A DNA stretch of 64,000 bases, from contig CAVOTH010000004.1 in the NCBI GenBank assembly GCA_963699085.1, forward strand, positions 868,001 to 932,000. The letters run 5' to 3'. This DNA is from Bog-756 sp963699085. GTDB taxonomy: Bacteria > Actinomycetota > Acidimicrobiia > Acidimicrobiales > RAAP-2. Under the pieces are notes generated by a model. The model was given only the letters and a program-made list of their open reading frames with translations, was not told the origin of the DNA and did no database searches. The position numbers and the translations under genes are program-made. Shown in pieces: positions 8,868 through 18,254 of the stretch. How positions within the stretch are numbered: position 1 is the stretch's first letter; each line of letters opens with the position of its first letter.

Positions 8868-10142
8868 TCAGCCGCCGTGCCTCTCGGGGACCGTCGCCCG
8901 TCCACCCTGGTCATCGGGGTGTTCCACCCACGTTGACAAGCCGCCTTCGGGACGGGTCCGCTCCCACACCTCACGGAAGATCACCTGCACTGCGCCGCCC
9001 ACCGGGATGGCCACCAGCGCGCCGGTGAGGGCTCCCAGGGTGGAGCCGAACACCCCGCCCAGATTGGCTCCGATCAATACGGAGAGGAGCACCCACAAGG
9101 GATTCATCTGTACGGCCCGGCTCATGACCACCGGGTAGATGAAATGGTTCTCCACCAGCTGGAAGCCGATGAAGACGATCACGGCGACCAGTCCGGCCGT
9201 GGGCGAATGCAGAAATGCCAACAGGATTGTCGGCACCGCGGCGATCAGTCCGCCGACCAGCGGGATCATGGCCACCAACGCCACCCACAGGGCGATGAGG
9301 AGGGCGAAGGGCACACCCAGGATCACCATGGTCACCAGGATGACCAGACCGAAGAGCAGTCCCATGACCACCGTCCCGAGCACGTAGGCCGTCACCGAGC
9401 GGGACACCTTGGCCGCCACGTCCGACACCTCGCGGCGGAGATCGGGGTTGAGGGCACCGAGTGCGCCGCGGCGCAGAACGGGAGCCTCCAGCAACATGAA
9501 GAGGGACAGAAAAGCGATCGTGGTGAGCGCCACGATGGTGGTGACGACGGCCTTGGACAGGTTGGCCCCGAGCGACAGGGCCGGCTTGCCCAGGTTGTTG
9601 GCGTATTCCTTCAACTTGGGCGCGTTCTTCTGGACCCAGTTCAACAGTCCGAACCGTTGCAGTGTGTGCGCCAGCCAGCCGTGACCCCGCTGGACCTGAT
9701 CCACCATCGTGGGGAGCTGACTGCCCACACGGGTCAGCGAGTTGACCAGTGGGTAGCCGAACAGCCCCAGCAGTCCGGCGAACAGCAGCACGGCGACGGC
9801 GAACACCAGGGTGACGGCGGCCCCCCGGCGGAAACGGCGTCGCTGCAGCGCGTTGACCGCCGGGTTGAGCACCAGTGCGATGAAGGACGCGATCAGCACC
9901 CAGAGGATCACCTCGCGCAGACGGCCGATCAGCCGGTACAGCACCCAGGTGGCGATCACCACGGCGTCGACCGTGAGAATGGTGCGCAAGGGCACGCCCC
10001 GGGCCGAGGCCGCCGCGAAGAGCCGATCGCGGCGAGGAGTGACCGGGCCCACCTCGTCGTCGGGCCCTGTGACCCGGACCACTTCGATGCCGGTCGCGGG
10101 TCGATTCACCCCACCGTCGCCCTGGTCGTCCGAGTCGGCCAC
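8868..10142 (-). CDS. AI-2E family permease
   Basis: A polytopic membrane protein of about 424 residues from a GTG at 10142. The core from residue about 45 is the AI-2E/PerM family: LREVILWVLIASFIALVLNP, a variable coil (about 115-190), ALTTIAFLSLFMLLE, ALIALWVALVAMIPLVGGLI and QLVENHFIYPVVMSRAVQMN, with about eight membrane segments. Members export autoinducer-2, antiport Na+ or have unknown substrates. The ORF is open further upstream, but that part (to 10307) would run into the divergent gene and looks non-coding. An ATG at 10184 is an alternative start. Confidence 0.88.
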   Translation of the reverse strand: MADSDDQGDGGVNRPATGIEVVRVTGPDDEVGPVTPRRDRLFAAASARGVPLRTILTVDAVVIATWVLYRLIGRLREVILWVLIASFIALVLNPAVNALQRRRFRRGAAVTLVFAVAVLLFAGLLGLFGYPLVNSLTRVGSQLPTMVDQVQRGHGWLAHTLQRFGLLNWVQKNAPKLKEYANNLGKPALSLGANLSKAVVTTIVALTTIAFLSLFMLLEAPVLRRGALGALNPDLRREVSDVAAKVSRSVTAYVLGTVVMGLLFGLVILVTMVILGVPFALLIALWVALVAMIPLVGGLIAAVPTILLAFLHSPTAGLVAVIVFIGFQLVENHFIYPVVMSRAVQMNPLWVLLSVLIGANLGGVFGSTLGALTGALVAIPVGGAVQVIFREVWERTRPEGGLSTWVEHPDDQGGRATVPERHGG

Positions 10143-10182
10143 GCCCTCAGCATGGCAGGTCGCGGCGTCGCGCCGTGCCAAC

Positions 10183-11595
10183 ATGGGAACGATGGTGGTC
10201 GAGACGGCAGAGGTGCCGCATGGGGAACCGTTGCCGAACACACGGCGGGCCCGGTGGTGGCACCGTGGTCCCTTCGTGCGCCGCGACGTGCGGGTCAGCG
10301 TCGGCACCGTCCTGGTCTTCCTCTTCCTCTTCTATGTGGCGCTACCCCTGCTGGCGAGCCACCGCAGCCAGGTGGGCGCCCTCACCCACATCAATATGGC
10401 CTACCTGGCCCTCGGCGTCCTGCTGGAGATCGCCGCACTGGCGGCCTACGCGCAGCTCACCCACTCGGTGCTCCCCGCCGGTGGACCCTCCCGGTTCCGC
10501 CTGTTCCGGATCAACCAGTCGACCCTCGCGCTCAGCCATGTGTCTCCCGGAGGGACGGCGCCGGGGGCCGCCCTCGGCTACCGACTACTCACCCAATCCG
10601 GGGTGACCGGCGCTGACGCCGGTTTTGCCCTCGGTACCCAGGGAATCGGTTCGGCGGTCGTGCTCAATGTGATCTTCTGGCTGTCGTTGGTGTCGTTCCT
10701 GGTGCTGCATGGATTCCACGCCCCGACGGGGCTCCACGGCCACAGCTCGACCTCGGCGTCGATCCTGTTCGTGGTGGCAGCTGCCGTCGGCGTGGTGCTG
10801 CTGGGCGCCTTCGGGGGGCTGTTCTATCTCCTGACCCGCGGCCAGGAGCGGGCCAGCCGGATCATCCGGGCCGTGTCCGCACACATTCGGTTCCTCGACG
10901 CCGACCGGTTCACCTCGCTGGTCGAACGCCTGGCCAAGCGGTTCGCCGTGCTCATGGACGATCGTCCCCTCCTGTGGCGGGCGGTGGGCTGGGCGACCGC
11001 CAACTGGCTCCTCGATGCCGCCTCGCTGTGGGTCTTCGTGGCTGCATTCAGCCACTTCATCTCGCCGGTCGACCTGCTCGTCGCCTATGGGCTGGCCAAT
11101 ATCCTGGCCGCCGTCCCCATCACCCCGGGCGGCCTGGGGGTGGTCGAGTTCGTTCTGGTGACCATGCTCGCCGGGTTCGGACTGACCGATGGGCAGGCCC
11201 TCTCCGGTGTGCTCGCCTACCGGGCGGTCAACTTCTGGTTGCCGATCCCCTTCGGTGGGCTGGCCTACGCGACCCTGGAGCTCGAGCAGCATTCCGTCCA
11301 TGTGCGGCTGCAGCGCCGGTACCGGGCGTTGCACGCCCGGGCGGCCGCCGCGCTCGCTACTGCGTCCGGCCGGATCGGCCGAACAGGCGCCGCCACCAAC
11401 TCGTCTTCGGCGCCGGCGCCGACGCATCCGGTCTGGCAGGTTCGTCCGGAACCGACGGACCCTCCGAGCCCACCAGCGACCCACCCGGACCGTCCCACGG
11501 ACGTGGTGCGCGCAACGCCGGGACGGCCTGTGCCGCATCGCGGCGACGCCGCATCGCGTCGAGTGCCTGCGCTCGGCACTGATCCTGCAGGCTGA
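10183..11595 (+). CDS. YbhN/UPF0104-type membrane protein (flippase-like)
   Basis: A polytopic membrane protein of about 470 residues from the ATG at 10183 (another at 10192). The family core is the transmembrane region shared with lysylphosphatidylglycerol synthase: INQSTLALSHVSPGGTAPGA, GFALGTQGIGSAVVLNVIFW, LLVAYGLANILAAVPITPGG and LGVVEFVLVTMLAGFGL, with eight or nine hydrophobic helices. No soluble GNAT-like lysyl-transferase domain is present, so lipid flipping is likelier than aminoacylation. The last 80 residues (from about 11358) are Pro/Ala/Arg-rich and lie antisense to the 3' end of ppk1; the real stop may be earlier if a base has been inserted. It is divergent from the AI-2E gene. 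Confidence 0.85.
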   Translation: MGTMVVETAEVPHGEPLPNTRRARWWHRGPFVRRDVRVSVGTVLVFLFLFYVALPLLASHRSQVGALTHINMAYLALGVLLEIAALAAYAQLTHSVLPAGGPSRFRLFRINQSTLALSHVSPGGTAPGAALGYRLLTQSGVTGADAGFALGTQGIGSAVVLNVIFWLSLVSFLVLHGFHAPTGLHGHSSTSASILFVVAAAVGVVLLGAFGGLFYLLTRGQERASRIIRAVSAHIRFLDADRFTSLVERLAKRFAVLMDDRPLLWRAVGWATANWLLDAASLWVFVAAFSHFISPVDLLVAYGLANILAAVPITPGGLGVVEFVLVTMLAGFGLTDGQALSGVLAYRAVNFWLPIPFGGLAYATLELEQHSVHVRLQRRYRALHARAAAALATASGRIGRTGAATNSSSAPAPTHPVWQVRPEPTDPPSPPATHPDRPTDVVRATPGRPVPHRGDAASRRVPALGTDPAG

Positions 11596-13750
11596 ATCCG
11601 GGTCGGTCGGGGTCGGACCCGACGACCCGCGTCCAGGAGCCGGTGCTGTCGAGAGTCCACGAGTTGGCCTGGTCAGCCAGAGCGCCGTCCAGGATCTCCA
11701 CCAACCGCTGTTGGATCTCGGGGTCCTGAACCGGAACGATCACCTCGACCCGTCGATCGAGGTTGCGCTCCATCATGTCCGGCGATCCGAATGAGATCCG
11801 CAGCGGCCTTCCGTGTTCACCCCCGAACCGGAAGATCCGGGAGTGCTCCAGGAATCGGCCGACGATGGAGCGGACCCGGATGTTCTCCGACAGGTCCGCC
11901 ACACCTGGACGGAGACTGCACCGGCCGCGCACGACGAGATCGACCGATGCTCCGGCCCGTGACGCCCGGTAGAGCGCGTCGATGATCTCCGGGTCGGTGA
12001 GGCCGTTCGTCTTCAGGACGATCCGGCCGGCCGGTCCGGCCTCACCCTCGGCGTCGATGGCGGCAACGACCTCGGTCCGGGTGGTGAGCGGCGACACCAC
12101 CAGCCGGCGGAAACGGACCTCGAGGCCGGATCCCGTCAGCAGGTTGAACACTTCGGCCACATCCGCCCCGACGTCGGGGTCGGCCGTGAGCAGCCCGATG
12201 TCCTCGTAGGTCCGGGCCGTCACCGAGTTGTAGTTGCCACTACCTACGTGGCAATAGCGCCGGGTGTGATCGCCCTCGCGGCGGATCACCAGGGACATCT
12301 TCGAGTGGGTCTTGATCCGTCGGAGCCCGTAGATGACCTGTACGCCCGCCTCTTCCAGCGCACGGGCCCAGGCGATGTTGGCCCGCTCGTCGAACCGGGC
12401 CTGCAGCTCGACCACGGCCGTCACCTGCTTGCCGGACTGGGACGCCTTGATCAGTGATCCGACGATCGGGCTGTCGTTGCCGGTCCGGTACAGCGTCTGC
12501 TTGATGGCCATGACGTCGGGGTCGACAGCGGCCCGCTCGACGAACGCCTCGACCGAGGCGGCAAATGACTCATAGGGATGATGGAGCAGCACGTCCCCTT
12601 GGCGGAGCACGGCGAACAGGTCGGCGTCGTCGGCCAGCTGGGGCGGCACCAGAGGCGTCCACGGCTCGCAAGCCAGCTCGGCCCGGTCCAGCTCGGACAC
12701 GGAGCGCATGCCGCCCAGGTCGATCGGCACATCGGCCAGGAACACATTGTCCTCGGGCACATCGACCTCGGCCACCAGCATGTCGAGCAGTTCGGTGGAG
12801 ATCCCGGACGACACTTCCAGGCGCACCGCCTGGCCGAACCGGCGCCGGTGCAGCTCGAGCTCCACCGCGGCGAGCAGATCCTGGGCGTCGTCCTCGTCGA
12901 TGCTGAGGTCGGCGTTCCGGGTGACCCGGAAGACGTGATGCTCGGCGATCTGCATCGCCGGGAACAGGCGATCCAGATGGGCGGCGATGACCTGCTCGAC
13001 GGGCACGATCCGACGGGCGTCGGGCAGGCCCACGAACCGGGGCAGGAGCGGTGGGACCTTGACCCGGGCGATCCGCTGCTCGCCCGACGATCGGTCGACC
13101 ACCCGGACGACCAGATTCAGGCAGAGGTTCGAGATGTAGGGGAACGGATGACCGGGATCGACGGCGAGCGGAGTCAGGATCGGGAAGATCGTCCGGTCGT
13201 AGACGTCATCGAGGTACCGCCTGTCCGCCTCGTCCAGGACGTGCCAGTCGGTCAGGAGGATCCCCGCTCCGGTCAGGGCGGGGAGCACCTGGTCGGCGAA
13301 TACCTGGCTCTGGCGGTCGACCAGTTCGGTCACCCGGCCGGTGATGGCGTCCAGCTGCTCGCTCGGACTCCGACCGTCGGGCGCCCGGGTCCGGAGCCCC
13401 GCGGCCACCTGGTCCTCGAGCCCGGCCACCCGGACCTGGAAGAACTCGTCGAGTCCCTCGGTGAAGATGGCCAGGAACTTGACCCGCTCGAGCAGTGGCT
13501 GGCGGCCGTCGGCGGCCAGGTCGAGGAGGCGGTCGGCGAAGTCGAGCCAGGACAGCTCCCGGTTGGCGAACCGTTCCGGCGAAGCTGTGGGCTCGATGGC
13601 CGGGTCCTCCGGGCCGGATGTCCCACTGAGGGATGCCATCGAGTCCGGGATGACTGAGGTCAGCGGCTCGCCGATTCGGGGCCCACCGGGGAGCGTGCCG
13701 GGAGAGGCCACGGTGGGGTCGATCATGGCCGTGCCATCAGCCGGCGGCAC
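11357..13750 (-). CDS. ppk1: Polyphosphate kinase 1
   Basis: Makes polyphosphate from ATP. The 797-residue ORF is longer than usual (about 700) because of a Pro/Ser/Thr N-terminal extension and a C-terminal tail ending SWWRRLFGRSGRTQ. The core begins ERFANRELSWLDFADRLLDL. Other marks are PILTPLAVDPGHPFPYISNL, LLHHPYESFAASVEAFVERA, MAIKQTLYRTGNDSPIVGSL, the phosphohistidine region RYCHVGSGNYNSVTARTYED and DLVVRGRCSLRPGV. The start may be a later Met (13726 or 13639), since the first 50 residues are not conserved. The C-terminal tail overlaps the convergent YbhN-type gene by about 240 bases. Confidence 0.95.
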   Translation of the reverse strand: MPPADGTAMIDPTVASPGTLPGGPRIGEPLTSVIPDSMASLSGTSGPEDPAIEPTASPERFANRELSWLDFADRLLDLAADGRQPLLERVKFLAIFTEGLDEFFQVRVAGLEDQVAAGLRTRAPDGRSPSEQLDAITGRVTELVDRQSQVFADQVLPALTGAGILLTDWHVLDEADRRYLDDVYDRTIFPILTPLAVDPGHPFPYISNLCLNLVVRVVDRSSGEQRIARVKVPPLLPRFVGLPDARRIVPVEQVIAAHLDRLFPAMQIAEHHVFRVTRNADLSIDEDDAQDLLAAVELELHRRRFGQAVRLEVSSGISTELLDMLVAEVDVPEDNVFLADVPIDLGGMRSVSELDRAELACEPWTPLVPPQLADDADLFAVLRQGDVLLHHPYESFAASVEAFVERAAVDPDVMAIKQTLYRTGNDSPIVGSLIKASQSGKQVTAVVELQARFDERANIAWARALEEAGVQVIYGLRRIKTHSKMSLVIRREGDHTRRYCHVGSGNYNSVTARTYEDIGLLTADPDVGADVAEVFNLLTGSGLEVRFRRLVVSPLTTRTEVVAAIDAEGEAGPAGRIVLKTNGLTDPEIIDALYRASRAGASVDLVVRGRCSLRPGVADLSENIRVRSIVGRFLEHSRIFRFGGEHGRPLRISFGSPDMMERNLDRRVEVIVPVQDPEIQQRLVEILDGALADQANSWTLDSTGSWTRVVGSDPDRPGFSLQDQCRAQALDAMRRRRDAAQAVPALRAPRPWDGPGGSLVGSEGPSVPDEPARPDASAPAPKTSWWRRLFGRSGRTQ

Positions 13751-13879
13751 GATCGGTCACGGCGGCTTGTCATCGCCGCCCCATCGTATCCTCCGGTGGG
13801 CGATGGGCACCGGGGCACTCGGACAGCTAGGGGACCCGGTCCCCCCGACCGGACTCCGGCCCCCGGTAGGCTCGCCGCA

Positions 13880-15283
13880 GTGCCGCTCCTGACCTTGCGT
13901 TCTGCCACGTCGAACCGCGCCCGCCGGGGCGTCAAGGCCCGACGGCGGACCGAGCTGGGTCTCCTGGTGGCCGCCGGCGCCATCATCGTGGCCACCTACG
14001 TCCTGATGATCCTGGGCAACACGGCCAAGGTCCCCTCCGACCTCGCCCCGCTGCTGGTTTCCATCCTGCTGCTGGGCGGCGTCACCCATATCGCCAACCG
14101 GATATTCGTGCCCGACGCCAACGCCGTGGTGATGCCCATCGTGTTCCTGCTCAACGGTCTGGGTTACGTGATGATCACGCGGATCGACCTGGGAACGAAC
14201 CAGCACTACGCCCCGCTACAGGCGGCGTGGACGGCAGCGGGGGTAGCGGCCTACGTGATCACCCTGTTCGCCGTGCGCCGATCCCGGGACCTCGACCGCT
14301 TCCGGTACATCCTCCTGACCGCCGGCGTGATCCTGCTCCTCCTCCCCCTGGTGCCCAAGCTGGGGGCCGACATCGGCGGTGCCCGGCTGTGGATCCAGGT
14401 CGGCTCGTTCGAGTTCCAGCCGGTGGAGCTGGCCAAGATCGTGCTGTGCGTCTTCTTCGCCTCCTACTTCGCCGACAAGCGTGAGCTGCTGACCATCCCG
14501 ACGGCCCGCTTCGGGAACAGGCTCATCCTCGACCCCCGCCCGCTGGTCCCCATCGTGCTGGCCTGGGCCTTCGCCATCCTGGTGATGAGCCTCGAACACG
14601 ACATCGGGTTCTCCGCCCTCCTGTTCACCCTCTTCATCGGACTCCTGTGGGTGACCACCGGTCGGACCGGCTACCTGCTGATCGGCCTCGTCCTGTTCGC
14701 CGCCGGTGCCTATGTGACCTCCAAGTACTTCAGCCAGACCCACGTCCGGGTCGAGGACTGGCTCGACCCGTGGAAGTACGCCAACGGCAGTGGGGGCCAG
14801 TTGGTTGAGTCCTGGTTCGCGCTGGGCAGCGGCGGTATCGGCGGCACCGGGCTCGGACTGGGCGCCGGCGCCTACCTGATCGCCAACGCCCGCACCGACT
14901 TCATCTTCGCCGTCATCGGCGAGGAGATGGGGTTGATGGGATCGACCATGGTGATCGTCGCCTTCTTGTTGCTGGTCGGGGCGGGGCTCCGCATCGCCCA
15001 GACGGCCCGTTCGGAGTTCGCCAAGCTGGTGGCCACCGGTCTCACCCTGATCATCGGGTTCCAAGCCTTCTTCATCATCGGTGGGATCGTCCGCCTCCTT
15101 CCCCTCACCGGTATCACCCTGCCCTTCGTCTCCTACGGGGGTTCGGCCCTCATCGCCAACTACGTCCTGGTGGCACTGCTGATGCGGATCTCTGACGAAG
15201 GGTCGGCCGGAGCCGATGCCGCCGAACAGACGAAGTACGAAGAGGACCTGGAACGTCGGCGCCGGCTGCTCACCGGCAGCTGA
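13880..15283 (+). CDS. SEDS-family protein (FtsW/RodA/SpoVE)
   Basis: A peptidoglycan polymerase of the SEDS family, 467 residues from GTG at 13880, with about ten membrane helices. Family marks: ARLWIQVGSFEFQPVELAKI, LMSLEHDIGFSALLF (the conserved acidic residue is in this region), the extracytoplasmic loop with WLDPWKYANGSGGQ, ARTDFIFAVIGEEMGLMGS and LPFVSYGGSALIANYVLVAL. A short charged C-tail (EEDLERRRRLL) follows. The larger size and preserved loop fit the actinobacterial FtsW type encoded next to class B PBPs, but no PBP is adjacent here. The separate rodA at 18.9 kb is a second paralogue. Confidence 0.92.
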   Translation: MPLLTLRSATSNRARRGVKARRRTELGLLVAAGAIIVATYVLMILGNTAKVPSDLAPLLVSILLLGGVTHIANRIFVPDANAVVMPIVFLLNGLGYVMITRIDLGTNQHYAPLQAAWTAAGVAAYVITLFAVRRSRDLDRFRYILLTAGVILLLLPLVPKLGADIGGARLWIQVGSFEFQPVELAKIVLCVFFASYFADKRELLTIPTARFGNRLILDPRPLVPIVLAWAFAILVMSLEHDIGFSALLFTLFIGLLWVTTGRTGYLLIGLVLFAAGAYVTSKYFSQTHVRVEDWLDPWKYANGSGGQLVESWFALGSGGIGGTGLGLGAGAYLIANARTDFIFAVIGEEMGLMGSTMVIVAFLLLVGAGLRIAQTARSEFAKLVATGLTLIIGFQAFFIIGGIVRLLPLTGITLPFVSYGGSALIANYVLVALLMRISDEGSAGADAAEQTKYEEDLERRRRLLTGS

Positions 15284-15333
15284 GCTGCGTCAGCCCGTGG
15301 ATGGGCCGGGTTGCAGGGCGGCGTTTGGTCGCC

Positions 15334-17493
15334 TTACGTCGTCTGTGCGAGATGCGGGACCGTTCCCGTCGACTGACCGTCGGTGGCCACGATGAGCGGC
15401 CAGAAGCGGGGGGACAACCAGTCGTAGAACGCGTGCGCCACCGCTTCGCTGGCCGTACCGGCGAACTGGTTCCCCGGGGCGAAGGCCGGCGTGTGGATCC
15501 CGTCGGCCGAGCGGACCTGCACACCGTCGAGGTACTCGTGGTAGATGCCGTGGGGCGACAGCACACCGCCGTAGTCCACGATGCTCACCCGGTTGGGGTA
15601 CTCACCGGCGATCTCCCGGATGAGGCGGTCATAGATGAGCCGGCGCTGCGGGCTATCGGCCCGTGATGCCTCCAGGGACGACGACGCCGCACCCATGGCC
15701 GGCATCGTGGCGAGCTCGACGTGGGCCCCGTGGGCCGAGGCGATGCCCACGAGCTTGCGCATCTGGTCCAGCTCGTAGTGCTGGAACGACGGCTCGGTGA
15801 TGTTGGTCCACGTACCGGCCCGCAGCATGTTCTGAACCTCCCAGGTGCCGGCGACGAACAGGACGACATCACCGCGACCGGTACCTGCCACCCGGGCGGC
15901 GTCGAGCGCCGGCCACTGGCCGTCGGCCGGGGTCGCCTCGTTGCACGCCGGGAACATGGTCAGCTGCGGTGTCGGCGGGTCGTTCGAGACCCATGACCCG
16001 ATGGCCAGGCCGCACCCGTACAGTCCTCCGTTGACCACGCTCGTCCCCGCCGGAGCGGTTGCCGCCAGCGCATACCCGAGGGTCAGCGCCGTACTGTCCC
16101 CGAGCACGACGATCTCCGGTGGTCTCACCGTCTGGAGCTTCCCGGGGAACGGGTGGACGGCCACCGCCGCCACCGCCGGCGCCACCGTGGCCGCTATCAC
16201 CACGACCACGGTGGCACCCATGGCGGCGAGGGCCGGTCCGGCGGCCTTGAGGGAGCGCCAGAACACCCCTTCCATGACCGGGCGCTCGACCAGGTAGTAG
16301 CTGGCGGCGGCCAGGGCGAAGGTGGCGAGGACCCGGATGGCCAACAGGCCGGCCCCGCTGAGCCCGGTGCGGGCCGAGTCGAGCTCGATGGCGACGGGGA
16401 AGTGCCACAGGTAGGCCCCGTAGGAGACGGTGCCCATCCACACCAGGGGACCGATCGACAACACCTTGGCGATGGGACCGTGTCCCACACACACCGCCCC
16501 GGTGATGAGGGCGGCGGCCGACAGGGCCGACAGGAGGAACCCACCCCGGTAGGCGAGGGCACTGGTGCCCGACAAGGTGGTGGTGAGGGCGATGGTGCCG
16601 GCCAGGCCGGCCACGCCCAGCCCGGTGAGGGCCATCCGGGAGCCACGGGCCGTGGCCACCGGGGCCATGCCGCTCAGTCCCCGGTGGCGCTGGATGAGGG
16701 TGAGGGTGCAGGCCAGGACCGAGCCCACCAGGATGGACTGGGCGTGGGTGTCGGTGCCGAAGTAGAGCCGGGTGATGTTGACCCCGGGGTGATAGAGCCA
16801 TGCCATCTCTGACGCCGAGGCCACCACCCCGATGACCGAGATGGCCAACAGGGCCTCGACCCCCCGATCGGTGGCCCGGGCGGGCGCATTCTCCGCCGAT
16901 GCATCGGGATCCGTTCCTGACGATGGGTCCCTCTCCGTTCCTGACCCGGTGCCGGTGAATCGCCTGGCCACCAGGAGCACGGCCAGCACCACCAGTGGCC
17001 ACACCAGGTAGAACTGCTCCTCCACGGCCAGAGACCAGGTATGGGTGAGCGGTGACACCGCCCCGGTGGCCACGAAGTAGTTGCCACTGGCTGCGATCTG
17101 CCACCAGTTGGAGAAGTAGAACAAGGCCGACAGGTCGGCCATGCGCAGGTTCGGGTAGAGACCGGCCGGATAGGTGAAGCGGATCACCAGGGTCACCACC
17201 ACCAACACCACGCACAAGGCCGGCAGCAGGCGTCGGGCCCGGCGCAGCCAGAAGGCCCCGAGCCTGATCCGGGCCGATCGGGCCCACTCCCCCAGCAACA
17301 AGCCGGTGATCAGGTAGCCGGACAGGACGTAGAAGATGTCCAGGCTGAAGAAGCCCCCCTGGAACCGGTCCACCCCGAAGTGGTAGCCCATGATGATCAA
17401 CAGGGCGAAGGCCCGGAGGCCGTCGAGGGCGACCACCCGCTCACGACCGGTGGCCGAGGTGCGTCGATGGGGAGAGTGGCGAGTCGGCGTCAC
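15334..17493 (-). CDS. Acyltransferase 3 (OafA/YrhL type) with C-terminal SGNH domain
   Basis: A membrane O-acyltransferase of 719 residues. Residues about 20-410 are the ten-helix acyltransferase-3 domain: ERVVALDGLRAFALLIIMGY with the catalytic-type His in MGYHFGVDRFQGG, FFSLDIFYVLSGYLITGLLL and THTWSLAVEEQFYLVWPLVV. After a final helix, residues about 465-700 form an SGNH hydrolase-like domain: IVVLGDSTALTLGYALAA (Ser), VVNGGLYGCGLA (Gly), FVAGTWEVQN (in the Asn block) and SADGIHTPAFA (Asp/His). This fusion is known for O-acetylation of surface polysaccharides and peptidoglycan. It is convergent with the SEDS gene and divergent from the secreted protein. The 296 bases before the next gene hold no gene that I can see. 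Confidence 0.93.
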   Translation of the reverse strand: MTPTRHSPHRRTSATGRERVVALDGLRAFALLIIMGYHFGVDRFQGGFFSLDIFYVLSGYLITGLLLGEWARSARIRLGAFWLRRARRLLPALCVVLVVVTLVIRFTYPAGLYPNLRMADLSALFYFSNWWQIAASGNYFVATGAVSPLTHTWSLAVEEQFYLVWPLVVLAVLLVARRFTGTGSGTERDPSSGTDPDASAENAPARATDRGVEALLAISVIGVVASASEMAWLYHPGVNITRLYFGTDTHAQSILVGSVLACTLTLIQRHRGLSGMAPVATARGSRMALTGLGVAGLAGTIALTTTLSGTSALAYRGGFLLSALSAAALITGAVCVGHGPIAKVLSIGPLVWMGTVSYGAYLWHFPVAIELDSARTGLSGAGLLAIRVLATFALAAASYYLVERPVMEGVFWRSLKAAGPALAAMGATVVVVIAATVAPAVAAVAVHPFPGKLQTVRPPEIVVLGDSTALTLGYALAATAPAGTSVVNGGLYGCGLAIGSWVSNDPPTPQLTMFPACNEATPADGQWPALDAARVAGTGRGDVVLFVAGTWEVQNMLRAGTWTNITEPSFQHYELDQMRKLVGIASAHGAHVELATMPAMGAASSSLEASRADSPQRRLIYDRLIREIAGEYPNRVSIVDYGGVLSPHGIYHEYLDGVQVRSADGIHTPAFAPGNQFAGTASEAVAHAFYDWLSPRFWPLIVATDGQSTGTVPHLAQTT

Positions 17494-17789
17494 CGGTCGC
17501 CGGTCTCCGGTCCCGGCCCCCCCGCTACTTGGATCATCACGCCTCTCGCTCGGTCACGGCATTTGACTGCTGCCTGGTCGCGGACCCCTGCTCCCGGACG
17601 CTCGGCCATGGTAGCCAGGCGCGCCGGGCCGCTCGATGGCACCCCCGAACCTCGATCGGCGGCTCCACCCCATGCACCTGCAACGATCGTTCATTGGACC
17701 GGCCACGCTGTAACAGTCGGGCGGCAGGTTCGTTCCTACAGGTAGGCGGCATAGACGGGTGTCAGCCAACTCGAACCTCGGGAGGTTCC

Positions 17790-18230
17790 ATGCGAAACAA
17801 GATCAGTGCATTCGGAGCGGCTCTGGCCTTTTCCGCCCTGGCGGCGGTGTCGACCAACGCAGTACTGGCCGGCGCCGCCAGCGCCACCACTTCAGTTCCC
17901 AAGAAGGTGGTGCTCAAGGTATCCAGCAACGGTAAGACCGTCGACGCCAATGTAGGCGACCTGGTGGTGGTGAAACTCTCCGGTCATCATCTTCAGTGGT
18001 CGGTGGCCCAAGTGGTCGAGGGATCAGGGGCACTCAGTCTGGTCTCGGAGGGTACGACGTCGACGGGTGCCTCCAAGACCGTCTTCCGGGTGGTCAACTT
18101 CGGGACGGCCACAATCGATGCGACCGGGACCCCGATCTGCTCGACGACCGGGGCGTGCCCGCCGTACAGCGTCTTGTGGCATGCCACCGTGAACGTTCCC
18201 GTCGTAGACCCGCCACCGGCTGCCGCCTGA
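17790..18230 (+). CDS. Small secreted protein, possibly chagasin/I42-like fold
   Basis: A 146-residue protein with a clear Sec signal peptide (MRNKISAFGAALAFSALAAV, cleavage probably near ASA at about residue 32). A strong RBS, GGGAGG at 17780-17785, sets the ATG. The mature part begins KKVVLKVSSNGKTVDANVGD, then LVVVKLSGHHLQWSV, and ends with two Cys in TPICSTTGACPPYSVLWHA and an Ala/Pro tail. The pattern 'V..G..V.V.L....W.V' with later 'G...F.....G...I' resembles chagasin-type (I42) cysteine-protease inhibitors or a similar small beta sandwich. This is weak; I do not recognise the gene with certainty. Confidence 0.75.
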   Translation: MRNKISAFGAALAFSALAAVSTNAVLAGAASATTSVPKKVVLKVSSNGKTVDANVGDLVVVKLSGHHLQWSVAQVVEGSGALSLVSEGTTSTGASKTVFRVVNFGTATIDATGTPICSTTGACPPYSVLWHATVNVPVVDPPPAAA

Positions 18231-18254
18231 TCGTCGGCGGTCACCGGACGGGGG

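Noticed and set aside
12578..13657. 359-codon plus-strand open frame opposite ppk1
   Set aside because: Antisense shadow of a conserved gene; no recognisable sequence.
15292..15305. GCCC-N6-GGGC hairpin after the SEDS gene as a terminator
   Set aside because: Only four pairs and no T-run; expected by chance at this GC content.
15869..17287. 472-codon minus-strand open frame inside the acyltransferase gene in another frame
   Set aside because: Gly/Arg/His-rich shadow; the other frame has clear membrane and SGNH motifs.
17694..17716. TTGGAC and TAACAG as a promoter for the small secreted protein
   Set aside because: The spacing is only 11 bases, too short for a sigma-70-type promoter.
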